From Colimorpha sp002372855 (GTDB lineage Bacteria > Bacteroidota > Bacteroidia > Bacteroidales > P3): a DNA stretch of 64,000 bases. A model generated the notes under the pieces. The model was not told the origin of the DNA. It did not search any database and saw only the letters and a program-made list of their open reading frames with translations. The first letter of the stretch is position 1. Each line of letters opens with the position of its first letter. The stretch spans positions 1 to 64,000 of the forward strand of contig CAMOOR010000003.1 in assembly GCA_946621635.1 (NCBI GenBank), given 5' to 3'. Below, one piece after another: positions 1-12,500 of the stretch. The position numbers and the translations under genes are program-made.

Positions 1-1415
1 ATGTCGAAGGTGACCTCAATCTGGGGCACTCCACGCGGTGCAGGCGGAATGCCGGCCAGGTGGAAGCGGCCGATGGTCTTGTTGTCGTTGGCCATGGGGC
101 GCTCGCCCTGCAGCACGTGGATTTCCACCTCGGGCTGGTTGTCGGCAGCGGTGCTGAAGACCTGGCTCTTCTTGGTGGGGATGGTGGTGTTGGCGTCGAT
201 GAGCTTGGTCATCACGCCGCCCAGCGTCTCGATACCCAGCGAAAGGGGAGTCACGTCGAGCAGCAGCACGTCCTTCACCTCGCCGGTGAGCACACCGCCC
301 TGGATGGCGGCGCCGATGGCGACCACCTCGTCGGGGTTGACGCCCTTGCTGGGCACCTTGCCGAAGAACTCTTCGACCTTCTTCTGCACGGCGGGGATAC
401 GGCTGGAGCCGCCGACGAGGATGACCTCGTTGATGTCGCTGTTGCTGAGGCCGGCATCCTGCATAGCCTTGCGGCAAGGCTCGATGGTGGCGCGGATCAG
501 GTCGTCGCAGAGTTGCTCGAACTTGGCGCGGCTGAGCTTCATCACCAGGTGTTGCGGCACGCCGTCGGCCACGGTGATGTAGGGCAGATTGATTTCGGTC
601 TCCATGCTGCTGGAGAGCTCAATCTTGGCCTTCTCGGCAGCCTCTTTCAGGCGCTGCATGGCCATGGGGTCCTTGCGGAGGTCGATGCCCTTGTCGCTCT
701 GGAAACTGTCGGCCATCCAGTTGATAATCTTGCGGTCGAAGTCGTCGCCGCCGAGGTGCGTGTTGCCGTTGGTGCTCTTCACCTCGAAGACGCCGTCGCC
801 GAGGTTCAGAATGCTGATATCGAACGTGCCGCCGCCGAGGTCGAACACAGCGACGTTCATATCCTGGGCCTTCTTGTCGAGGCCGTAGGCCAGAGCGGCA
901 GCCGTGGGCTCGTTGACGATACGGCGCACCTTCAAACCTGCAATCTCGCCGGCCTCCTTGGTGGCCTGACGCTGGCTGTCGTTGAAGTAGGCGGGGACGG
1001 TGATGACGGCCTCGGTGACTTCCTGACCCAGATAGTCTTCGGCGGTCTTCTTCATCTTCTGCAGCACGATGGCGCTGATTTCCTGCGGGGTGTACTGGCG
1101 GCCGTTGATGTCGACGCAGGGGGTGTTGTTGTTGCCGCGCACCACCTTGTAGGGCACAGCCTCAATCTCCTTGGTCACCTGGTCGTAGGTCTCGCCCATG
1201 AAGCGCTTGATGCTGTAGACGGTGTTGTGGGGGTTGGTGATGGCCTGACGCTTGGCGGGGTCGCCCACCTTGCGGTCGCCATTCTCGAGGAATCCCACCA
1301 CGCTGGGGGTGGTGCGGTTGCCCTCGCTGTTAGCGATAACTACGGGTTCGTTACCTTCCATGACGCTCACACAGCTGTTGGTTGTGCCGAGGTCGATTCC
1401 GATGATTTTGCTCAT
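1..1415 (-). CDS. dnaK: Chaperone protein DnaK (Hsp70), C-terminus cut off by window edge
   Basis: ATP-dependent cytosolic chaperone that works with DnaJ and GrpE. Translating the minus strand from the ATG at 1415 gives MSKIIGIDLGTTNSC, the Hsp70 phosphate-1 motif. It continues without a stop for 471 residues to the window edge and includes the second phosphate-binding loop (VFDLGGGTFDISI), the adenosine motif (ILVGGSSRIPAVQ) and the substrate-domain segment LLLDVTPLSLGIETLGG. DnaK is normally about 630-640 residues, so roughly the last 165 lie outside. The long plus-strand reading frame here (60-1451) is a GC-rich antisense shadow. The gene is not next to grpE-dnaJ, which lie at 24.9-26.6 kb, but both loci share a palindromic motif upstream (see 1535-1588). 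Identification is essentially certain. Confidence 0.97.
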   Translation of the reverse strand, partial: MSKIIGIDLGTTNSCVSVMEGNEPVVIANSEGNRTTPSVVGFLENGDRKVGDPAKRQAITNPHNTVYSIKRFMGETYDQVTKEIEAVPYKVVRGNNNTPCVDINGRQYTPQEISAIVLQKMKKTAEDYLGQEVTEAVITVPAYFNDSQRQATKEAGEIAGLKVRRIVNEPTAAALAYGLDKKAQDMNVAVFDLGGGTFDISILNLGDGVFEVKSTNGNTHLGGDDFDRKIINWMADSFQSDKGIDLRKDPMAMQRLKEAAEKAKIELSSSMETEINLPYITVADGVPQHLVMKLSRAKFEQLCDDLIRATIEPCRKAMQDAGLSNSDINEVILVGGSSRIPAVQKKVEEFFGKVPSKGVNPDEVVAIGAAIQGGVLTGEVKDVLLLDVTPLSLGIETLGGVMTKLIDANTTIPTKKSQVFSTAADNQPEVEIHVLQGERPMANDNKTIGRFHLAGIPPAPRGVPQIEVTFD

Positions 1416-1534
1416 ATTGTTTTCCTTTCTTTTTTTGTTTGCTTTTTTTAATCTCAATCAGAACTTTCAGAACCATCAGAAATTCTTTTTGTTCTTTTCG
1501 TTCTGATTGAACATTCACACCCTCATAATAACAA

Positions 1535-1588
1535 CATCCGTGCCAGTCTGCCGAGACTGACACGGATGCTGACAAAATGGCAGTCAGG
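1535..1588 (-). promoter_or_regulatory. Palindromic hairpin plus candidate heat-shock operator upstream of dnaK
   Basis: Two adjoining palindromes lie 120-173 bp upstream of dnaK and just after the stop codon of the M6 protease gene. The first has arms 1535-1549 and 1554-1568 (14 of 15 pairs, 4-nt loop). The second is TGACAAAATGGCA at 1570-1582, extended by GTC. The second matches the palindrome before the M6 gene (3277-3295) and the pair before grpE (26631-26664). Sharing by dnaK and grpE makes a stress-response operator the simplest reading. The first hairpin could also terminate M6 transcription. No clear TAnnTTTGC promoter is visible between it and dnaK. Confidence 0.5.
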
Positions 1589-1599
1589 AGGTGACCTGC

Positions 1600-3096
1600 C
1601 TATCTCGCAACCACAACCTTGCGCGCGGCGCGGTTGCCGACCTTGACGACGTAGACGCCCGAGCGCAGGTCGCGCGGGGCCACGCGGCGGCCCATGACGT
1701 CGAAGACCTGCACCTGCTCGCCGTCGGCGCCGAGAACCACGATGTTGCCATCCTGGGCGTAGACCTTGACATTGTCGACCATCGGCTCGTTGTCGATACC
1801 GTTGGGCGAAAGGAAGTGGACGTGGAAGGTCAGCGAGTCGCCGTGGTCGTAGATGTTGGTAATCTCGAAGCTGGTCTCCGGTGTGCCGTCGGTGCGGTAG
1901 GGATGGGGGTCGGTCGACGGGCCGAAGGAGGTGCCATTCCCCGACTGGCCAAAGTTGGCAAAGAACACAGAGCCTTGCACGGTGTCGTTCTCGCTACCCG
2001 GACGGAAAATCCAGTACTGGTGCACACGGTTGCCGCCGTCGAAGAAAGCATTGGCGAAGCTCCCGCTGTAGTCCAGCGGTATGCTGTCCACCCAGCGTGC
2101 CGCCAGCAGTCCGCTGCCCATAAGTCCTTGCTCGAAGGGGTCTTCGTTGTTGCGGTACTCGAAGGTGAACCACTGGTTGGTGTCCTCCGACGAGCGAATG
2201 TAGTAGCAGTTGCGCGAAGGACTGCTGCCCACGCTGAGCAGCGTGTAGTCGCCGTCGGCGGTAATCTCGATGGGCGCGTCGCAGACATGGAGAATCTTGT
2301 GCTTGTAGATGGCGGCGGTGTGGTTGGGGCCGAGAGCATTGGTGCTCATGATGTCCCAATAGCCTCCAGGCAACACATCGCGGTAGTTCACATAATGATA
2401 CAAGTCAGGCAGTCCCAGAGAGTGCCCCATCTCGTGACAGAAGACTCCCGTGCTGAAATAGTCGTCGCCAGCACCCTCGAACTCGAAGTTGAACGTGTTG
2501 GGGCGCACACCGTTGACGGTGACAGGATGGTCGATGGAGTCGTGCGGGAAATACTCCATGTGGGGCCACAATAGCGACGCCCACTCGCCGACACCCCCCT
2601 TGACAACGAAGCTCACGTTGTCGATAAACCCGTCGCCATTGCCGTCCAGCACCACGCTGTCTGGCACCAGATGCAGGGAATCCACATAGTCCAGTATGCG
2701 TGCCAGAAGCTGTGCCTCGAACATGCAGACGCCCATAAAGGGAATCTCAAACTGGTATCCGATGGGGTTCGTCTCGCTCCACGGCTGGTAAGCGCCCCTC
2801 GGCAGCGTGTCGCGGTAGGAGACAATGACGCCGTTCTGCACATTGGAGGTGTAGACGGTGTTGTAGTGGATGCGGCCGTAGGTCATGGCGTCGTAGTAGT
2901 TGTACACGCTGTAGTAGCCCTCCTGACGCGATTTGAACATGGCGTCGATGGAGTCGAAGGGGTGGTCAATCTCCTCGTCGTCGGCAAAACGCACAAAGAC
3001 CACGAGGTTGGTCAGTTCGGTACTGGTAGTCTGTGCCGTTGCAAAAGCAGGCACCAGCATGACAGCAGCCAGCAAAAAAATGTAAAAACGTTTCAT
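1600..3096 (-). CDS. Secreted M6-family zinc metalloprotease with T9SS sorting domain
   Basis: Predicted extracellular peptidase of the immune-inhibitor-A (M6) type. The start MKRFYIFLLAAVML at 3096 gives a clean signal peptide ending near FATAQ; the longer frame to 3132 adds only a poor leader, and a second ATG at 3099 is equally possible. The zinc motif HEMGHSLGLPD lies near residue 220, followed by the Tyr-containing segment expected in M6 enzymes. The last 70 residues (VYAQDGNIVVLGADG to KVVVAR, with SGVYVVKV) form a T9SS type A C-terminal domain, so export by the system encoded elsewhere in this window is likely. A GACTGnCA palindrome lies about 180 bp upstream. Substrate unknown. Confidence 0.88.
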   Translation of the reverse strand: MKRFYIFLLAAVMLVPAFATAQTTSTELTNLVVFVRFADDEEIDHPFDSIDAMFKSRQEGYYSVYNYYDAMTYGRIHYNTVYTSNVQNGVIVSYRDTLPRGAYQPWSETNPIGYQFEIPFMGVCMFEAQLLARILDYVDSLHLVPDSVVLDGNGDGFIDNVSFVVKGGVGEWASLLWPHMEYFPHDSIDHPVTVNGVRPNTFNFEFEGAGDDYFSTGVFCHEMGHSLGLPDLYHYVNYRDVLPGGYWDIMSTNALGPNHTAAIYKHKILHVCDAPIEITADGDYTLLSVGSSPSRNCYYIRSSEDTNQWFTFEYRNNEDPFEQGLMGSGLLAARWVDSIPLDYSGSFANAFFDGGNRVHQYWIFRPGSENDTVQGSVFFANFGQSGNGTSFGPSTDPHPYRTDGTPETSFEITNIYDHGDSLTFHVHFLSPNGIDNEPMVDNVKVYAQDGNIVVLGADGEQVQVFDVMGRRVAPRDLRSGVYVVKVGNRAARKVVVAR

Positions 3097-3145
3097 CATT
3101 TGTTTATTAATTTTAATTATTGAAAAATTCATTATTCAAACTCCC

Positions 3146-3210
3146 CACTGAAAACCAAACACTGAAAACTAGACACTAAACACTGAAAACCAAACACTGA
3201 ACACAGCACT
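3146..3210 (+). repeat. CACTGAAAAC-type word array
   Basis: Degenerate tandem units of 7-11 bp (cactgaaaac, caaacactga, aaactagaca, ctaaacactg) lie directly upstream of the M6 protease gene. They resemble other arrays in the window built on an ACT core, such as the AACTCTTA type at 62450 and the CACTTAACA type at 53421. No coding role. Confidence 0.55.
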
Positions 3211-3276
3211 CTCCCCCACTCCAATTTTTTTGCAAAAGTACAATAAAAAAAGCAAACATCAGAAAAAAATTGCACA

Positions 3277-3295
3277 GACTGACAAAATGGCAGTC
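3277..3295. promoter_or_regulatory. Palindromic operator-like site upstream of the M6 protease gene
   Basis: GACTGACAAAATGGCAGTC is an almost perfect 19-bp palindrome of the form GACTGnCA-aaa-TGnCAGTC. It lies about 180 bp before the M6 start and is the best single copy of the motif also seen before dnaK and grpE. It may place the protease under the same stress control. This is inferred from motif sharing only. Confidence 0.45.
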
Positions 3296-3325
3296 CTGTC
3301 ATCCCCCTCCGTTCCCTCCCCGGAC

Positions 3326-3420
3326 CTACCAAATTCTTCTCCCGAAAAAGAAGGTATGAAGAGGGTAAAAAGGTGGTAAGAAGATGGGAAGAAGATGATA
3401 GGTTAAGGCTACTGTGTATC
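3326..3420 (+). repeat. Dispersed intergenic repeat, copy 1
   Basis: The core AAGGTGGTAAGAAGATGGGA, followed by AGAAGATGATAGGTTA and a less conserved tail with CTACTG, matches copies at 31780, 41195 and 20150 (inverted). This copy ends 139 bp before the giant gene at 3559 and points toward it, as the others do toward their downstream genes. Confidence 0.7.
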
Positions 3421-3558
3421 AACGAATTAAAAATTTCGTTTTTTCAGGTAAAAATATGTCGTTTTTTTTTGCTATTTTTGCATGCAATTTACAATAATGA
3501 AAAACAAAAAATAAAAATAGGGAAACAGGATACTCTATCCTAAAGAATTCAATCATTT

Positions 3559-6500
3559 ATGGGAAACCAACCACTTTTGACAAAAGCGTTTTCGGACAGC
3601 CTGCGCGCTTGGGCGGGCTGCCGGAAGGACTACAGAACGAAACTTCCTTTACGAATTGCATCCGTACTGCTGCTGTTCATGGCGATGCTGCCATATACGG
3701 CCGGTGCATTCAACAACCACCTGACCGATGCCAACTACTACGATGCCGCCTTGAGGGGCAGAGACAAAATCCACTTCAAGGTTCCCATATTCCAGGAAGA
3801 CCGTGGCGGTGCCGACTATGCCACGGGCACCGGCAACGTGTGGTACCAGAAGAACGGCGAAACGGAGCGACATACGATTGTGGACTTCCGTGCCGGTTCC
3901 TTCATCAATGGTACCGTCACCGTAATGTCGGGCTTTGTCGTCATAACCTCCGACCGCGACGGCACCCATCCCTCGTTTGGCGAGGGGTCCCACCTACTGT
4001 GGTTAACAAACAACTCAGGGTTGACCACGCTCGAGTTCGACTGGTACCCCGCCGAGGACATGCACGAGGTGACCTTCAGCGTGGGAGTTCAAACCTCTGT
4101 CTATGAAAGATATGACTGGAACCAGGGCGACAGCCGCTACCACAACATCACCTACAGCCTCGCCACCTTCAGCAACATCGGCACCGCCGATGTCCAGCCC
4201 CAGCTCGTCGACCCCGTCTTCTATTCCTCCGCCGAGGGCACCGCGACGGCCTGCGGACTCCTCGCCGTGCCCTACGTCTCCTTCCAGCAGCCCTATTTGT
4301 ATCACACCTCTTGGAATACGACGCGTATTCCCTGCACCGAGCAGAGCGGCATGCTCTATGTTCAGAGCGAGGACACCGTCCGCCCCGGGTTCAGGATCTA
4401 CATGCTGGTGCGGAGCTCTGCGTCGACCGACAGCACCGAAGTCCGCCAGTGGACCGTGTCCAACAAGGTCAATATTCCCGCCTACCACCGCATCCACGAC
4501 TTCTCCGTGGCCACCTACAGCCACACCCGCGTGGGCGACACCACACACACCTACTGCGACAACCGCTACAAAACCCTCTCCTGGAAGCTGCGCCATCCTG
4601 GGGAGCAGGATATTGTGCAGAACGACATGTTCGAAATCCAGCGGGCCTACCGTAGCGACTTCAGCGATGCACAGACCATCGAGCTTCTCCCCATCGAGTG
4701 GCCCGACAGCGCCGTAAGCGAGACCACATACACCTACATCGACTCCTCGCGCGCCGCCTGGACCAACCCCCTGGGAGGCAGCACCGTCTACTACCGCCTG
4801 CGCCGCACCTCCTCGGCCCCCTGGGGCTGGGACGGACATCCCTACGCCGCCAGCGCGTTCTTCGATGCCACGGCCTCCCTGCCCTACTTCCAATACGACT
4901 CCACAACCTTCTTCCGCACCGACGACGACTTCGACGCCAACCACCAGGTGCACATCACCTTGTCGATGTTCAACTCCAACTACAACACCTCACCCAGAGC
5001 CACTTCCAGCTACTGGGACGATGGTGCCAAGCTCTACATCCTCAAGATTATGCACGAAACCGGCGACACCATCCGCATCCAAGTCCCTGCCGACTCCATC
5101 CGTGCCGCCCTCGACCGCATCCGCTGTGCGCCCGACTTCGACACCTACTATCACCAGTTCCCCACCCTGACCATCACCGACGAAGTCACCAGTCCCTGCA
5201 TACACTACTCCTATGCCTTCCTCTTCGACACCGTTGGTGCCACGCTTCCCCTCCACTACCTTTACAATGGCTCCCTGGGACCGTGGGAAATAACGAATGC
5301 CGTTGACGATGAGCCCTACTTCACCAATGCCGCCAACCTCACCACCCTCACTGCCTCCCGGGAAGAGAGCCCTGAATATGTGCGAATCACATGGGGCGTC
5401 ACCGACGGCGGTGTGGGCGAATTCATCGTCGAAGCACGACCCGAGAGCGACACCAACGCCGCCTGGTCAGAACTGGGACGCACTCGCAACAGCTTCTGGA
5501 TCGACCGCGACGCCGACCCCCTCATCAGCCCCCTGTGGCAATACCGCGTCACCATGGTCTACTCCTGCGAAGGGAACACCATCAGCAGCAGCCGCGTGAC
5601 CACCGGGTCGCGCTCGCCCTATGGCCGCATCGCCGGCCGCGTCCACTATGCCGGTGGAACGGGATGCCCCGGCATCACCGTCACCGCGACACGAACCTCC
5701 GACGGTGCCACCGTGCAGACCGTCGTCACCGACTCCACCGGAGCCTACCTCTTCGACAGCCTCCCCTATGCGGGCTCAATGGAATACTCCATCACTCCCA
5801 CCTCCCAGACCGCCGAATTCCACTACCAGGGAACCTCTTCGCCCTCCGCCACCGTCAACCTCTCGCTCCAACGATGCCTCACCCAAGGCATCGACTTCGA
5901 AAACATCAGTGCCGTGCGCCTCACGGGACGTGTCCTCTTCGAAAACAGCTCCGTGCCTGTACGCGACGCCAACCTCCGCCTCAACGGCACCCTCATGCGC
6001 TATTCCGGCGGACTCGTCAGAACCGATGCATCCGGCAACTTCGACATCCAGGTCCCCAGTGGCAGCCCCTTCACCCTCCAAGTCGTCAAGAATGGGCACA
6101 CCTTCGTCGGCGACGGCTACGTGCGCATCGCCGACACCAACCTCCTCACCCTCTCCGCCCCGCTCGACGGCGTCCGCCTTTGGGACCGCACCAAGGTGCG
6201 CGTCGCCGGCCGTGTCGCCGGAGGCCTCGACCAGGCCAACCAACCCCTAGGTCTCGGACTCTCGCGCAACAACCTCGGCGACAACCTGAGACTCGTGCTC
6301 GAACTCGAAGGCGACAATATCAGCCATGTCGTCCGCATCCCCAGCGACCTCACCAAGGACACCCTCGAATTCTCCGTACCCCACCAGGCAGTCTACTCCT
6401 CCGCCTCCAACCCCCTCCTCCGTACAGACACCGTCGGCACCACACTTGTTCACTACCAGCAAAAACGCATCGTCATCGAACCCGACCCCCTCACCGGAGA

Positions 6501-9500
6501 ATTCTGTGCCGACCTCTTCCCCGTACGCTGGAAAATCACCCAGGCCACAGCCACAGGCTACGCCACCCTCTTTCCTCCCGACCGTACCAGCCAGGTGCTC
6601 GACCTCAGCGATGCCGCCACACGGCAAGACACCGTATTCCAAGGGGTCCATACCCCCGATGGATTCATCGGGAGATATGCCACCAGCAATGCACAGTACA
6701 AACTCACCTACCGTGCCCCCATATCCATTACCTGCCGCCAGCTCCGCTTCGGCGTCGAGCTGGACTACTTCGGCGAAACCTCCATCGCCCGCCAGACCAT
6801 CACCAACGAAACCGTCCACGTCCCCGTTGCCACCCCCCTCCCCGACGGTTCCTGCCACTACCTCTTCGGTGCACCCGTCTTCCAAAGCGGCAACTACAGC
6901 TTCCGCGCCTACGCCCACGAGGACTACTACTACAACAACAACCCCAACGCCATCCCCGACCAGGTGCGCATTAAAGGCGGCACCCTCAAAATCTACAACG
7001 GCATGCACGAGAACTCCCACCGCAATACAGACATCGTCGTCATGCAACTCGACACCCTCGGCAGTGCGGACTTCACCCTCCCCATCGACTACCTCTCTTT
7101 CGTTCGCAGCGACACCAACTCCCAGCGCATCATCGACCTCTCCGTAGAAAGCGATGGAGAATACGTCCAGCTGCAGGCCGTGCGGGGGTATGTCACCGGC
7201 CACCGTACCACCGCTTCCAATGCCGTCTCCTCCACCCACGGCAACATACAGCTCCTTGACGTCCTCCGCGACCCGCCGGGAAGCACATCCTCCGCCTACA
7301 TCGAAAGCGGCACCGAGTATTCCTACTCCTACACCTACACCTTCAACTTCAAGTTCGGCCTCGAATTCGGGCTCACCCTCGGCACCCAGGCCCAGACCTT
7401 CATGGGAGCCTGGACCGGCCTTGGAGCAGGCGTCGTCGCCGGCCAGAACATGGACTTTTCCTCCACCTACACTTTCACCCTTCCCATAAAAAGCAGCTAC
7501 AACTACAAGCATGTGGGCAAATACACCTTCCGAACCAATGAGCGCATCAGCACCAGTTCCAGTCCCTACATGGTGGGGCAAGACGCGGATGTCTACATCG
7601 GCGCCGTCCAGAACGTCTATTTCCGCCGCTCGGATGCCGTGCAGCCCCTCGACTCGCTGACCTACGCAGCTCTCGGCGGACATAATGCCAACGGTAGCCT
7701 ACAGACTGTTGGCGAGGGCATTGACACGGCAGGAAAACGCTACTACCTCGTCGTCGGTAGCGAACTCGAAACCGGCCCCTACCTTGCCGCCACATTCGCC
7801 TACCCCCACACCTACATCCGCGACAACCTCATCCCACAACTCCTCCAACAGCGCGACGCGCTCCTGCTCACCTGCGACAGCGCCACTGCCCAATCCGTCG
7901 CCAACGCCCGCGGCACTCAGGTCTACTGGAGCCCCGTTGCACCAGAGGACCAAGACTGGGCCGTCAACTACCTCCCCATGAAGCCCGAAGGCAGCGACGC
8001 ATACTTCGTCGACCAGGTCGCCAGCCTCAACCACACCATCGCCGACTGGTACAAAATACTCCTCCAAAACGAGGCTGAGAAGGTCGCCGCCATTCACCAA
8101 CACCAGCACGACTCCATAGCCACCTACTCCATCGGCAGCGGAGCTACCGTGAGCCGCAGCGAAAGCTATACGTACAGCGATGCCTTCCACATCTATTGTG
8201 ACTACCCCGGAGCGACACTGGGGACAAGCAATCTTGCGAGCCTGGTGGGTGCCTTTGGCAAGAGCATAGGCAACCTCATCACCAAGGCGTTCAACTCCGT
8301 ACAAGACGGGACGGCGAATCCGCTTTATGTGGCACTGAACGCCCCCGGGAGCGCAACAAAGTTCAGTCTTAAACCCATCATTGACGTCAACTTCGGCCGC
8401 GACCCAGAGGAGAGCACCTCCCACAGCCGCACCATAGGCTACACCCTCGCGCCCGACCTCTACGGCAATATGGACCTCAGCATCTACCGGCTGAAAAAGA
8501 GTGCCAGTGAGTTTGCATTCAACCAAAATTCGGAAGCAACACGCGACTTTGTGAGCGAAGGAAACGACTACGACGGCGACGACTATCTCTATGGTTCGCT
8601 GGTCTACTACCTGCGCGGCGGTGCCAGCAGGTGTCCCTGCGAGGTGGCCGACAGCACAGAATTCTACCGCCCCAAAATGCCCATCTCGGCAGGAACCCTG
8701 AGACTGGAGAACCCGAAAGTGGACATCGACGTGCACGAACGCAGCAATGTGCCCGCTGACCGTCCCGCCGTGTTCACCCTCCGCCTTTACAACGAAACGG
8801 AAGCCACCGCCGGCCTCGGCGTCGACGCTCCCATCTCTTTCAAATTGAAACTCAACGAGCCGTCCAACCCCCATGGTGCCCGCATCTACATTGACGGCAT
8901 GCCGCTGACCGACGGACGCACATTCAATATTCAGGGCAACCAGGTCATCACCAAAACCTTGGAGGTTTATGCCGGTGAAGGCTACGATTTTGAAGACCTC
9001 GTCATCGAATTGTCGTCCAGCTGCATAAGCACAAACAAAGGACGTGCCCAGTTCTCGGTGCATTTCATGCCGGTGGCCTGCGATGTATCGTTGGACCTGC
9101 CGCACGACAACTGGGTGCTGAACACGTTGTCGCCCCAGGACTCGACAGGGTACTACCTGCCGGTTTCAATCAAGGACTTCGACGTCAACTATAGGGGGTT
9201 CGACCACATCGAGCTCCAATACAAACTTTCTTCGCACAGCATTGACCAGTGGGTAACGCTCTGTTCCTTCTACGCCGACAGTGCCCGCTACGCTGCTGCC
9301 AGTGGCAACAAGGCCATGATTACCGGCGGTCGCATAGACAACGTGCACTTCTATGGCGAACGCGACCCCATCGAGCAGCACTACGACCTACGCGCCGTCA
9401 GTTTCTGCCGTCATGGCAGCGGGTTCATCACCAAGGCTTCGCCCGTCCTGACAGGCATCAAGGATACACGCCCCCCGCGCGTCTTCGGCCAACCCGAACC

Positions 9501-12500
9501 CGCCTACGGCATCCTCGGTGTGGCGGACAACATCAAGCTGCGCTTCAACGAGCCCATCGCCGGCAACTACCTCGACGAGGACAATAACTTCCAGATTCTA
9601 GGCGTCACCACCCACACAGGCATTGTCTCCTCAACTTCGCTCCATTTCGACGGCACCCCCTCGTGCGGAGCCTCCAGTGCGGTGACACGCCTGCTGGCCG
9701 ACAAATCGTTCACCATCGACCTCATGGCCAAACCGCAGTCGCCCACCATCGACTCCGAACAGGAACTCTTCGGCCACACCTCCCCCACTGGCGGCATCTC
9801 CTTCGGCCTGACGCCCGACGGCACGGCGTGCCGCATGTACTTGTACGCCGGAGAGCACTATTACTATTCGCTACCCATGGAGCCCCTGACCGACTTCCGC
9901 CGCATGGTGGCTGTCGTCGACCTCGACCAGCAGCGTGTGCGCTTCTTCGCCGGCACCGAGGAGCTGACCGACACAACGTCGGGCAACCCCGAGGCAGATC
10001 TGGCAAACCTCTCCTCGCAGTCGGCACCATTGGTCTTCGGACACGGTTTCAATGGCAACATGCTCGAAGCACGCGTATGGATCAAAGCCCTCTCGCAGGC
10101 GGAGATAGCGGAGACGCACCAGCGCCGCCTGACGGGCTACGAACGCAAGCTGGCAGCCTACTACCCCATGAACGAGGGCCGCGGCAGCATCTGCCGCGAC
10201 CGTGCATCGGGCTCCACGCTGACACTCCACGGCTTCTCTTGGGACACTCCTGAAGGCTATGCTCTCCACCTCGACGGCAGCACCCCCGTCACCCTCGACC
10301 AAAACATACTGTCCCGCTCCAACATTCAAGACTACACGCTGATGTTCTGGTTCCGGACAACGGAGAGTAATGCTCCGCTCTTCTCCGCAGGCTGGACCCC
10401 TCGGGGCTACATGGGTGCAGCCGGATGGGACGGATGCCTTGTGGCCATCGAGAACAATCGTCTGACTTTCCGCAACGGCAACATGACCCAGCAGGCTTCC
10501 GGCTCCTTCAACGACGGCACCTGGCACCACTACGTCCTCACCGTGAACAGGACATTGAACAACGGCGCCATATTTGTCGACGGCAACCTCACAAACACTT
10601 TCGCCACAGACTTCCTCGGCGGACTCAGCGGCGTCATGCTCCTCGGCGGCGCACACGGACGTACACCCCTGCGTGGCACTCTGGACGAGGTCGCCCTCTT
10701 CGAGCAAGCACTGCCCCAAAGCCTCGTCGAAGCCTTCGACAACCTGGCACCCTACGGCGACGAGATGGGGCTCGTGGCATTCCTCCCCTTCAGCGAACAG
10801 CAGGAAAACAGCAACGGAATCCTCGAAGAGCGCTTCTCGGTCAACAACCGCCGCATCTTCAAAGCCTCCGACGGAACAGTGGTGGAAAAGATACAGCGCT
10901 TGATTCTATCCCCCTCGCAGGACACGCTGGCCGCGCTCTTCGCCACCGATTCCGACATTCCCCCCATCCGCCAGCGCGGTCTGCTCTCCAAGATGCGCTT
11001 CGACTGGAGCTACAACCAGGACCAGCTCCTCATCAACCTCAACATGCCCGACCGCGAAATCAACAAAAACAATATCTTCATCACCGTCCGCAACGTAGAG
11101 GACCTCAACGGCAACCGCACCATCAGTCCCACCATGTGGCAGGTCTATGTCAACAAGAACGTGCTCACCTGGAACACCGATCGTTTGGAGGGTGTGCTCT
11201 ACGAAAACGAAGACGACAACTACGTCCTCTCTGCCGACATCAACAACATCAGCGGCCAGCGCCACCAATACACCATCGACGGCCTCCCCGACTGGCTGCA
11301 TGCCAGCCTGTCTTACGGCTCCATCAACCCCCAGGAGGTCGTCCCCGTCCGCCTCACGCTTGCTCCTTCCCTGCCCGTGGGCATATATTCCGAAATCATC
11401 TACCTCACCGACGAGAACGGTCTCTCCGAGCCCTTGAAAATCATGGTCGAGGTGAAGAGTCTCTGCCCCTGGACTGACGACAACCCTCAGCGCTACGACC
11501 GACAGATGACACTGCGCGGACAGGTGATAGTGGACGGCGTCTACGACAGCGACCCGCGCGATATGGTGGCGGCGATAATCGGGGGCGAGGTCGCGGGACT
11601 GGCCAACGTCGACTTCAACGCCGACGCCAACACAAGCTACCTCTACCTCACCATCCACGGCAACGAGGCCCTCGACGGAGAAACCATAGGCTTCCGTCTA
11701 TGGCAGGCTGCCACAGGCCGCATCTACCCCCTCAGTCCCTCGGTCGGCAACGTCGTCTTCCACACCGACACCACCCTGGGCCTGCCACCCTCGGCCCCCG
11801 TAACACTCTCCACCACCGCCAACGAGGTGCAGCATTTGAGCCTCAGTGAGGGCTGGAACTGGATGTCCTTCAACATCATTCCCGAGCGGGACGGCGATGT
11901 GAACAGTCTTTTCTTCAGCTCCGTACCCTGGAACCGGGACGACCAGCTGAAGAGTGTGGCCACACGCCAGTTTGTCGAATGGGACGGCGACCAGTGGGTG
12001 GGTAGCCTGAACAATGTAAACCACAAGCACATGTACATGATGCGTACCGCCGTCGCACATTCTTTCACTCAGGTGGCCGGCCGCAAGCTGAGCACCGACC
12101 TCGACCGCACCATCACGCTGCATCACGGCTGGAACCCCTTCCCCTGCCTGCTTACCTCCACCGAAAGCCTGACCGACGCCCTTGCCGACTACATCGACCA
12201 TGCCCGCGTGGGCGACATCATCAAGTCGCAGAACCAGTTCGCCGTCTTCTCGGAGAACGAGCGCTGGGAAGGTTCGCTGCAGACCCTCACTCCCGGAGTG
12301 GGCTACCTCTTCTTCCGCACCGATTCCACAGAGGTGGACTTCACCTTCCATCCCACGAACAGCGCATTCGCGACGCACAGCACCCTGCCGACGACAAACG
12401 GAACGGGGATGCGTCCGGCGACCAACATGACGGTCGTCGCCTCCCTCTCGGAGGAAAGCAGAGACCTCTGCGGCGAAACGCTGAGTGCCTATGTGGGCGG

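Larger units (their letters stand above)
3097..3558. other. Divergent intergenic region with a word array, operator and dispersed repeat
   Basis: This gap between the M6 gene (-) and the giant gene (+) holds, in order, a degenerate CACTGAAAAC-type word array (3146-3210), a possible minus-strand -7 element TACTTTTGC (3232-3240 on the complement), the palindrome GACTGACAAAATGGCAGTC (3277-3295), copy 1 of the dispersed repeat (about 3326-3420) and a plus-strand -7-like TATTTTTGC at 3473-3481. No -33 box at the proper distance was found for either -7. No gene is supported; the 96-residue minus frame is explained by the dispersed repeat. Confidence 0.6.

Noticed and set aside
1..1451. Plus-strand frames over dnaK
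   Set aside because: The minus strand encodes DnaK with all Hsp70 motifs.
3132..3422. Small minus-strand gene with residues SSSHLLTTFLPSSY, echoed at 31652-31969 and 41161-42264
   Set aside because: The similarity comes from the DNA-level dispersed repeat. Starts and C-termini differ and no consistent start codon exists. Noted in case the peptide proves real.
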